A DNA stretch of 64,000 bases from Echinicola marina (GTDB lineage: Bacteria; Bacteroidota; Bacteroidia; Cytophagales; Cyclobacteriaceae): the NCBI RefSeq assembly GCF_020463795.1, contig NZ_CP080025.1, forward strand, positions 1,925,001 to 1,989,000. The letters run 5' to 3'. Position numbers and translations under genes: made by a program. Position 1 is the stretch's first letter, and each line of letters opens with the position of its first letter. This document shows positions 42,801 to 50,350 of this stretch, one piece after another. The notes beneath the pieces were generated by a model that was given only the letters and a program-made list of their open reading frames with translations, ran no database searches and had not been told where the DNA came from.

Positions 42801-44529
42801 CAGCGCATCCATAGGTATTCCACATGCCGATCATTTGACCTTTGATCAGACCTCCTTTACCATTTCCATGTGGGTGAAAATCCCGGAAGATACTTATCGG
42901 TATGGAGAAGGGAAAGACAGCTATTTGATCCATAAAGGAAGTTTTGCGGACAATTGGTACGGTATCCAACTGAGGGATGGTCGACTGACCTTCGCCATCG
43001 ATGATGATAGGACCAAAACCTCTGTAAGTACTAGCGTTAGCAATGGTTCTTCGCATCCCCTATTTACAGATGAATGGGTGCATTTGGTGGCCATTAGGGA
43101 TAGTGAGTCAAGGAAAATCCGATTTTATATCAATGGACAAATGACCGCTGAAACCAATTCTGGTACAGGTAGGATAGGGAAATCCAGTCCTGTAAGTTTG
43201 GGTAATTCTGACGAAAACAAACCTTTCAGGGATAAAATGGATGATGTGCGGCTGTATAATTATGCACTGGGTGCATCGGAAATAGCGGCTTTGTACTATG
43301 CTTTCCCAAAACTGGAGGTAGTTTACAAAAATGAAGACCTTAATCAGCTGAGTGATGATCAGCTTCAGCCAAACTTCAAATTGGTCAATAAGGATACCAT
43401 GGCAGTAGATTTAAAGGATATTACTGCAAGGTACTGGTTTACTCCAGAAAACACCCAGCATATTCAAACCAGGTTAGATTATGCTGCATTGGGGGCAGAC
43501 CAGGTGACCATGAGTTATATAGGGCTAGTTGAGCCTCGGGAAAAGGCCTTGGGCTATGTAGAATATGCATTTGGAGAAAATAGCCATCTCGCTCAGGGCA
43601 ATGATTCCGGAGAAATCAAATCGGGAATCCATGATGAAGATTGGTCTGACTTTGATGAAACGAATGATTATTCCATGCTCGAATCTTCTGACTTTACCCT
43701 TAACCCGTCCATTACTTTGTACTATCAAGGAAAATTGATTTGGGGTAATGAACCTCAATTGGTACCAGAAGAAAGGGTGGCCAAAGTTTATTTGAAACAC
43801 CAGTCTTCAAAGGACAATACCATCAAAAAGGCCTTCAATTTAGCAAATGAAGGTAATTTGCCATTGGATTATGAAGGGTTGAGTTTTAGGTATTGGTTTA
43901 CCAAAGATGGAGGAGGAGATTTGAACACGACCATAGATTATGCAGTGCTGGGCAAAGATAATGTGCAAGGAACCTTTATGGATGTATCGGGTGATTCCTC
44001 GAGTGCAGATCATTATTTGGAAGTGAAATTAGCTCCAGCTTTGGGAGGACTCTCTCAATTGAGCAAGACGGGTGAGATAGCACTGAGGATAATCAAGTCT
44101 GACTGGTCCGGCTTTGAGCAGGAAAACGATTATTCATTTATGGATAATAGTGATTGGACTTTGCAAGAAAACATTACGGTTTATTACTACGGGAAATTGA
44201 TCTATGGAAATGAGCCTGAAGTTAATTCGATTGAATCGGCTGATCAGCGGAGTTTGCCAAAAGCTGTAAATAGGGTCAATGGTGAAGAAGAAGTGCAGGT
44301 TAAGGTCTTTCCAAATCCTAGTAGCGGTTTGATCAAACTCTATTTGCCAAAACAAGTTTCAGAATTGGTAAGTGTAAGTATTTATGATGTGAATGGTGTC
44401 AAGAAGGTTGATAGATTGATAGACAGCCCTGTGAGTACTTGGGATATCAGCAGTTATGCATCTGGGATTTATTTTATGTATGTGAATATTTCAGGAATAA
44501 GGACAGTCCAAAAAATCATCAAAGAGTAG
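39808..44529 (+). CDS. Multidomain secreted pectate lyase (PL1-FN3-LamG-CBM3-like-T9SS)
   Basis: A 1573-residue secreted protein. The signal peptide (about 12-32, ending NLAQ) is followed by a PL1 beta-helix (33-390; GAEGFGRFAEGGRNGEVY, IFDHVSASWGRDE, NNTRNPKVKN). An Asp-rich ADTDRDGIPDEWETANGLNP follows, then FN3-like domains (about 440-535 and 537-628), LamG/concanavalin-like (629-848), FN3-like (853-945), LamG-like (947-1166), two CBM3-like modules (1169-1316 and 1325-1471, each with a YWFT phrase and YYxGKLIxGNEP end) and a type IX secretion sorting domain (about 1500-1573, VFPNPSSG...GIYFMYV). It should be exported and attached to the surface or released by T9SS. CBM3 normally binds cellulose, so the enzyme may dock on plant cell wall while cutting pectin. 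The gene appears to be a single transcript. Confidence 0.92.
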   Translation: MNFTFTYPFRKVGITCFLAILLTGLIIHQNLAQTLAFPGAEGFGRFAEGGRNGEVYIVSNLNDSGPGSFRDAVSEPNRIVVFEVGGIIQTNSRIVVAHNVTIAGQTAPGDGVVIYGDGITFTQASNSIVRYLRVRMGRYGTSGADAMTMTDDAKHLIFDHVSASWGRDETFSITGHADSITIQNSIISQGLETHSCGGLLEPSGVISLFRNLYIDNNTRNPKVKNRNQFVNNVVYNWGRGGGYIMGGSTADSRANIIHNYYIDGPSTSIRPFSRGTESFIPYVEGNYHDGNLNGVLDGELVEQSAYEGITTFAEMPYDYAFPEQVMTAQESYAFVLAEAGANYPRRDQVDKFLMTELSSLGLEGKLISNERELPTGGPGQVFGAPSKADTDRDGIPDEWETANGLNPNDAADAMQIAPDGYAYIEHYINGILEQTPEDFLRPITKLSYGEVSPYSIKLGWVNNDIRYEGIVLESATGNGEFSVLDSLSGNITEILVEELVPNTTYQFRLTPYSSALGAVPSNTLNVKTTPVPTAPSEASLSFPNDGFSFADTTTLDLSWAGSENTDFYLLYIGNDPEDLQLTDSLTTSEYQLADLMSNRTYYWKVDAGNELGLTEGTVWSFTTRPFISRGLVGAWLMDHEEGTLVADSSRFANDGEVNELNDFSWAEGKVNNALDFTNAENPSHVFIPHADQLYFDEHSFTISMWLKSSAPTSQSYLIHKGTFKADENTGGTGQWYGLEIKDGNLRFAVDDNNTKTELSTSASPIFSGDWVHLVAIRDREEDVLRIYFNGVKIKETNDRTEKSIGQLEPIVLGNSNGFGTPFKGYIDEVKLFNKQLTDQEVLELYHTLSTPMKAFAPSLAEGAVLEGFGKEVPVSWKGGVNTTSYQIYLGEEQDNLDLVGSTDVENPSFSLKDLEGKKTYYWRVDALGPNGTTTGDVWMFEAAAPAGLVGYWKMDEQTGVMVEDHSSYEQDGMAQGFDSTDRVAGKFGQAYAFEGPNSSASIGIPHADHLTFDQTSFTISMWVKIPEDTYRYGEGKDSYLIHKGSFADNWYGIQLRDGRLTFAIDDDRTKTSVSTSVSNGSSHPLFTDEWVHLVAIRDSESRKIRFYINGQMTAETNSGTGRIGKSSPVSLGNSDENKPFRDKMDDVRLYNYALGASEIAALYYAFPKLEVVYKNEDLNQLSDDQLQPNFKLVNKDTMAVDLKDITARYWFTPENTQHIQTRLDYAALGADQVTMSYIGLVEPREKALGYVEYAFGENSHLAQGNDSGEIKSGIHDEDWSDFDETNDYSMLESSDFTLNPSITLYYQGKLIWGNEPQLVPEERVAKVYLKHQSSKDNTIKKAFNLANEGNLPLDYEGLSFRYWFTKDGGGDLNTTIDYAVLGKDNVQGTFMDVSGDSSSADHYLEVKLAPALGGLSQLSKTGEIALRIIKSDWSGFEQENDYSFMDNSDWTLQENITVYYYGKLIYGNEPEVNSIESADQRSLPKAVNRVNGEEEVQVKVFPNPSSGLIKLYLPKQVSELVSVSIYDVNGVKKVDRLIDSPVSTWDISSYASGIYFMYVNISGIRTVQKIIKE

Positions 44530-44558
44530 AGGCTGTATTGCTTAGATAAGCTCCAATC

Positions 44559-44599
44559 AATAAACTTTTCCAAAGTTTAAAACTTTGGAAAAGTTTATT
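44559..44599. terminator. Perfect 20-bp hairpin behind the large pectate lyase
   Basis: Two exact 20-base complementary arms (44559-44578 and 44580-44599) separated by one base, containing CTTTTCCAAAGTTT and its complement. It lies 30 bp after the stop codon, so it may act as a bidirectional terminator or transcript end, although its AT-rich stem lacks a clean following T-tract. It also resembles a dispersed Bacteroidota repeat. Confidence 0.55.
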
Positions 44600-44731
44600 T
44601 GGTTTGACCATATGGTTGAAAAAGGTGGTAAGGCTTTGATTTATAATGAAATCACAAATGGTGATGGAGTATTCTGAAACTTAATTGATTTCAAAAATCG
44701 TTATATTTAGGTCATTAATAAATGAAAGGAA

Positions 44732-44986
44732 ATGGATATTCAAACGATGAAAATAGATCTTATACACTGGCTTACGGAGTTACAAGACCAGAAGGTTTTG
44801 GAAAAATTAAAAGCCTTCAATGATCAGCAAGAAGGATTAAGTGAATCTCATCAAGCGTTATTGGATGATCGCATTGCAGCTTATAAAGCAAATCCTAAAA
44901 ATACACTTGACTGGGACGAAGTCATGAAAGAGCTTGATAAAAAACAAGGAGTTACAAGATCAAGTTGCTTCCTGAAGCCCGTATAG
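44732..44986 (+). CDS. Antitoxin-like addiction module protein, extended C-terminus
   Basis: An 84-residue protein resembling the short addiction-module antitoxins (TIGR02574/PF09720 type): LSESHQALLDDRIAAYKANPKN, then TLDWDEVMKELDKKQ. The usual end of such antitoxins falls at Gln72, and the next codon is GGA at 44948-44950. If base 44948 were T, this would read TGA, and the bases 44947-44949 would read ATG, the start of the toxin frame. The present frame runs on for twelve residues (GVTRSSCFLKPV) encoded by the toxin's own N-terminal DNA out of frame. So this looks like a formerly overlapping pair in which the antitoxin lost its stop. An alternative start is ATG at codon 6. Function is likely lost or uncoupled. 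Confidence 0.7.
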   Translation: MDIQTMKIDLIHWLTELQDQKVLEKLKAFNDQQEGLSESHQALLDDRIAAYKANPKNTLDWDEVMKELDKKQGVTRSSCFLKPV

Positions 44987-45250
44987 ATATTGTTGAAATT
45001 ATAGAATGGTATAACAAAAGAAAAGCCGAGATTGGGGACAAGGTTTTATGGAGCATTAAAATCAAGATTTAATTATTTGAAGAAACACCCATTACATTTT
45101 TCGATTACCTATCGTGATCTGAGAACAATATTAGTGAATGGTTTTCCGTACCAGATTCACTATAGAATAGAAGAAGAGGATAAGTTAATTATTGTTTTTG
45201 GGATAACGCACACCAGTAGAAATCCAAGAGTTTGGAAAAATAGGAGATAA
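44947..45250 (+). pseudogene. RelE/ParE-family toxin, start codon lost and frameshifted
   Basis: Joined across two frames, the sequence reads as a typical small ParE/RelE toxin: SYKIKLLPEARIDIVEIIEW and WYNKRKAEIG in the first frame, then RFYGALKSRFNYLKKHPLHF, TYRDLRTILVNGFPYQIHYR and FGITHTSRNPRVWKNRR in the next. The start position holds AGG instead of ATG, and the frame changes at a run of four G (45034-45037), where removing one G restores the frame. Two independent lesions make a sequencing error less likely than decay. The second-frame part alone could be opened from a TTG at 45032, but it lacks the N-terminal helices of the fold. The remaining 45251-45463 shows nothing. Confidence 0.8.
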
Positions 45251-45463
45251 TATATTATGTTGATCTTCAATGATACCAGCACTGTCTGTTTCAATAAATT
45301 AAAACTAATGGTGTTAATTTAGTCTGTTTTGAAGACATAGATTCATGTAATTCGTAGACTTCTTTTATCAATCGCAATTACAGGTATGATTCCATAAAAT
45401 CATAAATTACTTTTTGAAGCGTGAAAGACGACCTATTTAAGAAGTTATTAGCCTAATATTAGC

Positions 45464-46882
45464 CTAAATTAACTGCCTTTTTAGCAGCTCTCCCAATTTG
45501 ATCAGGGAGTGGGATGTTTTTTCGTTCCAGTCAAGTCCAAAGCTTAAGCGCAGGCAATTTTTAAATTGATCCCGAAGGGTAAACATCCTGCCCGGAGCAT
45601 ATTTGATTCCCTGTTCCAAAGCATCATCATAGATGAGCGTGGTATCGATTTTGGGATCTAATTCTATCCATAGTAAAAAACCTCCATTGGGATAAGTGAC
45701 CTTGGTGTTTTCAGGGAAATATTTGTAAATGACCTGTAGGTATTTTAGTAAATTATGATGTAGTCCTATCCTAAGTTGTCGTAGATGGTTTTCATAACGG
45801 CCTTTGTCCATAAACCTGGCAATGACCTCTTGGGTAAGGGAAGAACTGGCCACATTATGGTACAGTTTGGTTTTGCAAATTTGGTCCAAAAACCTTCCCG
45901 GAGCTATCCAGCCCACCCTGTATCCAGGAGCCAATGTTTTGGATACCGAGCTGCACCAGAGTACAATACCATCTGTGTCGATACTTTTGCAGGAAAGGGG
46001 GCGATCCGCACCAAAGTAAACATCACCATATAAATCTTCCTCTATTAGTGGTACCTGTTGCTCGGTGCAGATCTTTACCAAAGTCCTTTTGTTTTGATCA
46101 GGCATGCAGTAGCCCATGGGGTTGGAGAAATTACTGACCACGATGATCGCCGAAATTCGCGTTTCTTTGACGGTCTTTTTCACAGCTTCCAAATCCAAAC
46201 CATATTCACTATGTGTGGACATTTCAATGACATTGAGCCCAAGGCTCTTGGCCAACTGCAAGGTGCCAAAGTACACAGGGCTTTCGGTGATGATGCTGTC
46301 TCCCTTCTGGGTCAGGGACATCAGGGCAAATGCCAGGGAATTCATACAGCCATGGGTAGTGACCAGATCATCCGCCGACAAGCTGTTTTCCCAAAGCAAT
46401 GTCCGCTTTGCTACTTGTCTACGGAGGTATTCGCTGCCCATAATGGGTTCATAATGGATGCAGGCATCCGGCAAGTCCCGCATCATGTCCCGAACGATTT
46501 TTTTGAGTTTGGCGATGGGAAGCATTTCTGGCGAAGGCACTCCTACCGAAAAATTGGTAAGGCTTTTATCACTGTCCATGGGACCATAGACTTTTTGGAT
46601 AAAGTCTTCAATGTCCCTTTTTCCTTTTCTTGCAATAGGTTGGGAAACAACAGGATTGTTTTGTTCAGGCCTAAGGTAAGGGCTTACAAAATAGCCTTTT
46701 TTGGGCCGGGCTTCTATCAAACCTTTACTTTCCAGTAGGTACATGGATTGTAAAACGGTACTTATGCTCACACCTGTTTCCTGATGGATGCTGCGCACAG
46801 AAGGAAGCCTGTCCCCATAATGAAAGGTGCCCTTTTTGATCTGTCTTTCCAGATCCTCTGCCAGTTTTTCGTACAAATTCAT
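45464..46882 (-). CDS. MocR-type regulator (GntR wHTH fused to aminotransferase-like domain)
   Basis: A 472-residue protein starting at ATG 46882; a longer frame to 47014 adds a hydrophobic non-conserved stretch and overlaps the divergent gene, so it is rejected. Residues 1-75 form a GntR winged helix (YEKLAEDLERQIKKGTFHYG, RLPSVRSIHQETGVS, YLLESKGLIEARPKKGYFV). The rest is a fold-type I aminotransferase domain with SNFSNPMG, LIEEDLYGDVYFG, and the PLP lysine Lys315 in SSVSKTLAPGYRVGW. MocR proteins use PLP as an effector to control vitamin B6 or amino-acid genes. It diverges from ilvE with about 100 bp between, so control of that gene is plausible. Confidence 0.9.
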   Translation of the reverse strand: MNLYEKLAEDLERQIKKGTFHYGDRLPSVRSIHQETGVSISTVLQSMYLLESKGLIEARPKKGYFVSPYLRPEQNNPVVSQPIARKGKRDIEDFIQKVYGPMDSDKSLTNFSVGVPSPEMLPIAKLKKIVRDMMRDLPDACIHYEPIMGSEYLRRQVAKRTLLWENSLSADDLVTTHGCMNSLAFALMSLTQKGDSIITESPVYFGTLQLAKSLGLNVIEMSTHSEYGLDLEAVKKTVKETRISAIIVVSNFSNPMGYCMPDQNKRTLVKICTEQQVPLIEEDLYGDVYFGADRPLSCKSIDTDGIVLWCSSVSKTLAPGYRVGWIAPGRFLDQICKTKLYHNVASSSLTQEVIARFMDKGRYENHLRQLRIGLHHNLLKYLQVIYKYFPENTKVTYPNGGFLLWIELDPKIDTTLIYDDALEQGIKYAPGRMFTLRDQFKNCLRLSFGLDWNEKTSHSLIKLGELLKRQLI

Positions 46883-46982
46883 ATTAAGTGAACTGTTATG
46901 GTTAAAAATACAAAAATCTGTGTCTGTAATGGTGTGTTTTTGTTGGTTAATTTTGAGAAAAATCAAAATAATAACCTGAAAG

Positions 46983-48077
46983 ATGAGTGGTATGGAAATC
47001 AAAATGCAAACCAAGTCTCAGAATACCGCGGATCAATTTAACTTTGACCAATTCCAGTTTGGCGTAAAAGCTACCGACCATATTTTGGTGGCCAGGTACC
47101 GTGAAGGCGAGTGGCAATCAGCCGCCATTCAGCCCTTTGAGCATTTAAGCATTTCACCCTTGGCCATGTGCCTGCATTATGGGCAGACGGTTTTTGAGGG
47201 GCTCAAAGCCTATAAGCAGGTCAATGGGGAGCTCAGCATTTTCAGGTTGGACAGGCATTATGAAAGGATGAACGAATCCCTTCAACGTATGGCCATGCCC
47301 AATGTCCCAGAAGAACTTTTTAAAGATGGAATCATCAAGTTGGTGGAGTTAGAAAAGGAGTGGATCAGTGACAGAGAAGGGTATTCGCTTTATATCCGTC
47401 CATTTATGATCGCTACAGAGGAGCGTTTGGGTGTGAGTATTTCCAAGGAGTACCTTTTTATGGTGGTATGTACTCCGATGGCAGCCTATTATGCCAAGCC
47501 ACTCAAGGTAAAAGTAGAGCGACAATACACCCGTGCCGCAAAAGGGGGTGTTGGTGCAGCCAAAAATGGGGGTAATTATGGAGCGGCTTACTATCCAGCC
47601 AACTTAGCCCAGCAGGAAGGCTTTGATCAGGTGATATGGACCGATGCCGAAACGCATAACTATGTAGAGGAATCCGGGACCATGAACTTGATGTTTATTG
47701 TGGATGGGGTTTTGCTTACTCCACCAACAGGTGAGACCATTCTGTCTGGAGTGACCAGGGATTCTTTGATCCAGATAGCCAAGGATTTTGGCTGGCAAGT
47801 GGAGGTGCGCCCCATCAGTTTGGATGAAATAAAGCAAGCATTTGATATTGGTAAGAAAGTAGAGGCTTTTGGTGTGGGGACAGCTGCTGTGGTAGCTCCC
47901 TTTGAATTGATCCAGTTGGATAAAGTGAATTATCAGCCTTATGTAGGAGATGATGCTCAGATGTATCAGTTGAAGCAAAAACTTACTGCGATCAGGTCTG
48001 GTGCCGAAGAGGATACTTATGGATGGAGTTTTAAGCCCATAACCAACTGTTATAGCGATGCGGGTAAAATGAGCTAA
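46983..48077 (+). CDS. ilvE: Branched-chain amino acid aminotransferase
   Basis: A 364-residue fold-type IV PLP enzyme of class 2 size. Visible motifs are HYGQTVFEGLKAYK, IRPFMIATEERLGV, and GGVGAAKNGGNYGAAYYP with the PLP lysine at Lys194, then EESGTMNLMFIVDG and LSGVTRDSLIQIA. It transfers the amino group between leucine, isoleucine or valine and 2-oxoglutarate in the cytoplasm. Alternative starts at codons 4 and 7 are possible; the first is taken. TAATTTTG at 46948-46955 resembles a -7 element. The divergent neighbour is a MocR regulator. This gene has no evident link to glycan use. Confidence 0.92.
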   Translation: MSGMEIKMQTKSQNTADQFNFDQFQFGVKATDHILVARYREGEWQSAAIQPFEHLSISPLAMCLHYGQTVFEGLKAYKQVNGELSIFRLDRHYERMNESLQRMAMPNVPEELFKDGIIKLVELEKEWISDREGYSLYIRPFMIATEERLGVSISKEYLFMVVCTPMAAYYAKPLKVKVERQYTRAAKGGVGAAKNGGNYGAAYYPANLAQQEGFDQVIWTDAETHNYVEESGTMNLMFIVDGVLLTPPTGETILSGVTRDSLIQIAKDFGWQVEVRPISLDEIKQAFDIGKKVEAFGVGTAAVVAPFELIQLDKVNYQPYVGDDAQMYQLKQKLTAIRSGAEEDTYGWSFKPITNCYSDAGKMS

Positions 48078-48139
48078 AATTGCTAAATTAATTGTGGTAG
48101 GGAAAGCTATTGCTCAGTATTAAAAAAGATAGGATCCAA

Positions 48140-48337
48140 TTTTAACCCGAAATATGCATTAGCTTATCTATTACGGACTGAAAATGCTTTAAAATCAGTC
48201 GCTTTGCTGCTGTTTTCGACTCTACCTGGCGGTAGACAGGTTCACCATAGCAGTGCTATGCCTCAGTCTCCAAACAGCCTGATTTTCTTGCATTTTCAGC
48301 CCTCACTACGATTGCTAATGCATAACCCGGGTTTAAG
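48140..48337. repeat. Hairpin repeat element, best-preserved full copy
   Basis: About 198 bp. The left end (TTTAACCCGAAATATGCATT then AGC) and the complement of the right end (TTAAACCCGGGTTATGCATT then AGC) match over roughly 45 bp, including GAAAATGC at the inner edge. Inside are AAAATCAG/CTGATTTT and CTGTTTT/AAACAG pairs, CTACCTGGCGGTAGACAGG and CATAGCAGTGCTATG, so almost the whole element can fold into one long hairpin. It fills the 316-bp gap between ilvE and the MgtC-like gene, where no coding frame is apparent. A diverged copy is at 31531-31737 and a short form at 12346-12409. Confidence 0.8.
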
Positions 48338-48393
48338 TATTGGGCAGATTGGAGGAATTGCTACACTTGATTTTTGCTAAGCCTTTTTAGCTT

Positions 48394-49689
48394 ATGGAAG
48401 AAATACTGATCATTGACATCGATAATTTCCAACTTACCCAGCAGGAGTTTTTTATCAGGCTGTTGGTGGCTACGGGTATTGGTCTGTTGATAGGTTTGGA
48501 GCGGGAGCATGCTTCGGTGCCCATAAAAGAAGAGATTTTCGCAGGGGTAAGGACTTTTGTTTTTGTGGTTCTTTTTGGGTTTTTTACGGCATTTCTAAGT
48601 TTCTTTTTTACACCATGGTTGGTGGTGGCAGGCTTGGTTTCTGTGATGGTTTTCGGCGTCCTGTCCTATTGGGTTAAATTGAAAAGGGGGGATTTTGGGG
48701 GGACGACGACTTTTGTCATGTTGATGGCGTATTTGTTGGGGAGTGTTAGTTTTCTTGGGTTTGTGGAGGCAAGTCTAGCTGTAACGGTTGTTGTATTGTT
48801 GGTTTTGTCGTTGAAAGATCCTCTACACAGTTTTATCCAGCAGATCACACAAAATGAGTTGTTCGCCTTGGTAAAGTTTGTGGTGATATCCTTGCTGATA
48901 TTACCATTTTTGCCCAATCAGACCATGGGGCCCTATGATGTTTTCAATCCTCGTGAGCTGGGATGGATCATTATCCTAACCTCGGGGGTTGGCTTTGTGG
49001 GCTATATTTTGATGAAATTTCTAGGCAGTAAGAGGGGGATTTTGCTTACGGGGATTTTCGGAGGCTTGGTATCCAGTACAGTAGTTGCTTGGGTATTTGC
49101 AGAGAAAAGCAAGGAAGTCGCTGGCCTTTCCAAAAACTGCGCGGTAGCCATTATTTCTGCCTCAACAATTATGGTTATTCGCGTATTTGTTTGGGTCATT
49201 ATTTTTAATCAGGAATTGCTAGTGAATTTAGTATTGCCTTTGTCCCTGGTGTTTTTGATGGGCTTGGGAATAGCCTATTATTTCTTTAAGCAACCTTCTC
49301 CAAAATCCGATGTGAAAACCGATTTGCCTTTGGGGGAGCCACTTAATCTGAAGAAAGCTTTCTTTTTTGGGCTATTATATACCGGAATACTCTTTTTGGT
49401 CAGTTATGCCAATAGTCAATTGGGTACAAAGGGGATTTATGTTTCCAGCGCGATTGCGGCTTTGACGGACATTGATGCAATCACCATTTCCGTATCCAAA
49501 TTGGCTGGGGATTCTTTTTCAATCCTCACCGCCCAAAATGTCATTTTGCTGGCTACCCTTTGCAATACAGTGGTGAAGTTGGGGATATCATTGACTATGG
49601 GAAGTAAAGAATTACGAAAATATATACTTTGGGGCTTTGGACTGATATTTTTGACAGGCCTTGCTGGTTTTTTAATCATTAATGCTTAG
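48394..49689 (+). CDS. MgtC/SapB-family membrane protein with DUF4010 domain
   Basis: A 431-residue inner-membrane protein with about 11-12 hydrophobic segments. The N-terminal ~150 residues match MgtC/SapB (ATGIGLLIGLEREH, AGVRTFVFV, GDFGGTTTFVMLMAYLLG) and the C-terminal part matches DUF4010 (GIFGGLVSSTVVAWVFAEKS, SSAIAALTDIDAITISVSKLA). MgtC relatives affect magnesium homeostasis or ATP synthase; the transport role of the fused form is not known to me. It is followed by repeat array 3 and appears to be a single-gene unit. Confidence 0.85.
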   Translation: MEEILIIDIDNFQLTQQEFFIRLLVATGIGLLIGLEREHASVPIKEEIFAGVRTFVFVVLFGFFTAFLSFFFTPWLVVAGLVSVMVFGVLSYWVKLKRGDFGGTTTFVMLMAYLLGSVSFLGFVEASLAVTVVVLLVLSLKDPLHSFIQQITQNELFALVKFVVISLLILPFLPNQTMGPYDVFNPRELGWIIILTSGVGFVGYILMKFLGSKRGILLTGIFGGLVSSTVVAWVFAEKSKEVAGLSKNCAVAIISASTIMVIRVFVWVIIFNQELLVNLVLPLSLVFLMGLGIAYYFFKQPSPKSDVKTDLPLGEPLNLKKAFFFGLLYTGILFLVSYANSQLGTKGIYVSSAIAALTDIDAITISVSKLAGDSFSILTAQNVILLATLCNTVVKLGISLTMGSKELRKYILWGFGLIFLTGLAGFLIINA

Positions 49690-49769
49690 GGGATTATTTT
49701 CCAATATATGTATCTATTTACTTTTAAATATATAGAAAAGTTAATCCATAAAGAACCCTTCCTCGATAA

Positions 49770-50265
49770 AACCAGTCAGAATCTTAATGTCCCTTAACTT
49801 TTTAATGGTTTAAAAAACTAAAAACCATGAAGACATGAAGGTGTGAAGACCATGAAGCTTTCGTCTCTTCCAAAATCGACTCCATCCCTTAATGGAACTT
49901 TACTCCTTAATGGTTAAAATAGTAAAACCATGAAGGCATTTAGACCATGAAGTACCCTTATCCCAAAAAACCTAAACCTAGTCCTTAATGTCCCTTAACT
50001 TCTTCATGGTTCAAAAAATAATAAAACCATGAAGACATGGAGGAGTGAAGACCATGAAGCTTTTTTCTCTTCCAAAATCGACTCCATCCCTTAATGCCCC
50101 TTAACTCCTTAATGGTTAAAATAGTAAAACCATGAAGGCATTTAGACCATGAAGTACCCTTATCCCAAAAAACTAAACCTAGTCCTTAATGTCCCTTAAC
50201 TTCTTCATGGTTCAAAAAACTAAAAACCATGAAGACATGAAGGAATTAAGGATGTGAAGTACAAA
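49770..50265. repeat. Tandem ~100 bp repeat array 3 (about 5 units, inverted orientation)
   Basis: Units containing AAACCATGAAG recur near 49824, 49926, 50024, 50126 and 50226. They carry the same ATTAATGG/CCTTAA and CATGAAG words as arrays 1 and 2 and have the orientation of array 2. Alternate units are more alike than neighbours (49824 with 50024, 49926 with 50126), so the working period is about 200 bp. It separates the MgtC-like gene from the acetylesterase; no gene is visible. Confidence 0.88.
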
Positions 50266-50296
50266 ATGCAATCAAACCTTTATTGACAAGGAATGA

Positions 50297-50330
50297 CAAA
50301 AAAAAGCCAGAGGCGAAACCCCTGGCTTTT
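50297..50330 (-). terminator. Rho-independent terminator of the acetylesterase gene
   Basis: On the minus strand AAAAGCCAG pairs with CTGGCTTTT, with a short G-rich loop, and is followed by a run of T (A-run at 50298-50305 on the plus strand). It is 20 bp past the stop codon of the minus-strand gene. Confidence 0.85.
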
Positions 50331-50350
50331 CAAACCTAATTAAACCCAAC

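Noticed and set aside
45032-45250. Separate small gene starting at TTG
   Set aside because: It is the C-terminal part of the ParE-like toxin in a shifted frame; the N-terminal part lies just upstream in another frame.
46883-47014. N-terminal extension of the MocR regulator
   Set aside because: The extra 44 residues are hydrophobic, not typical of GntR proteins, and overlap the start of the divergent ilvE gene.
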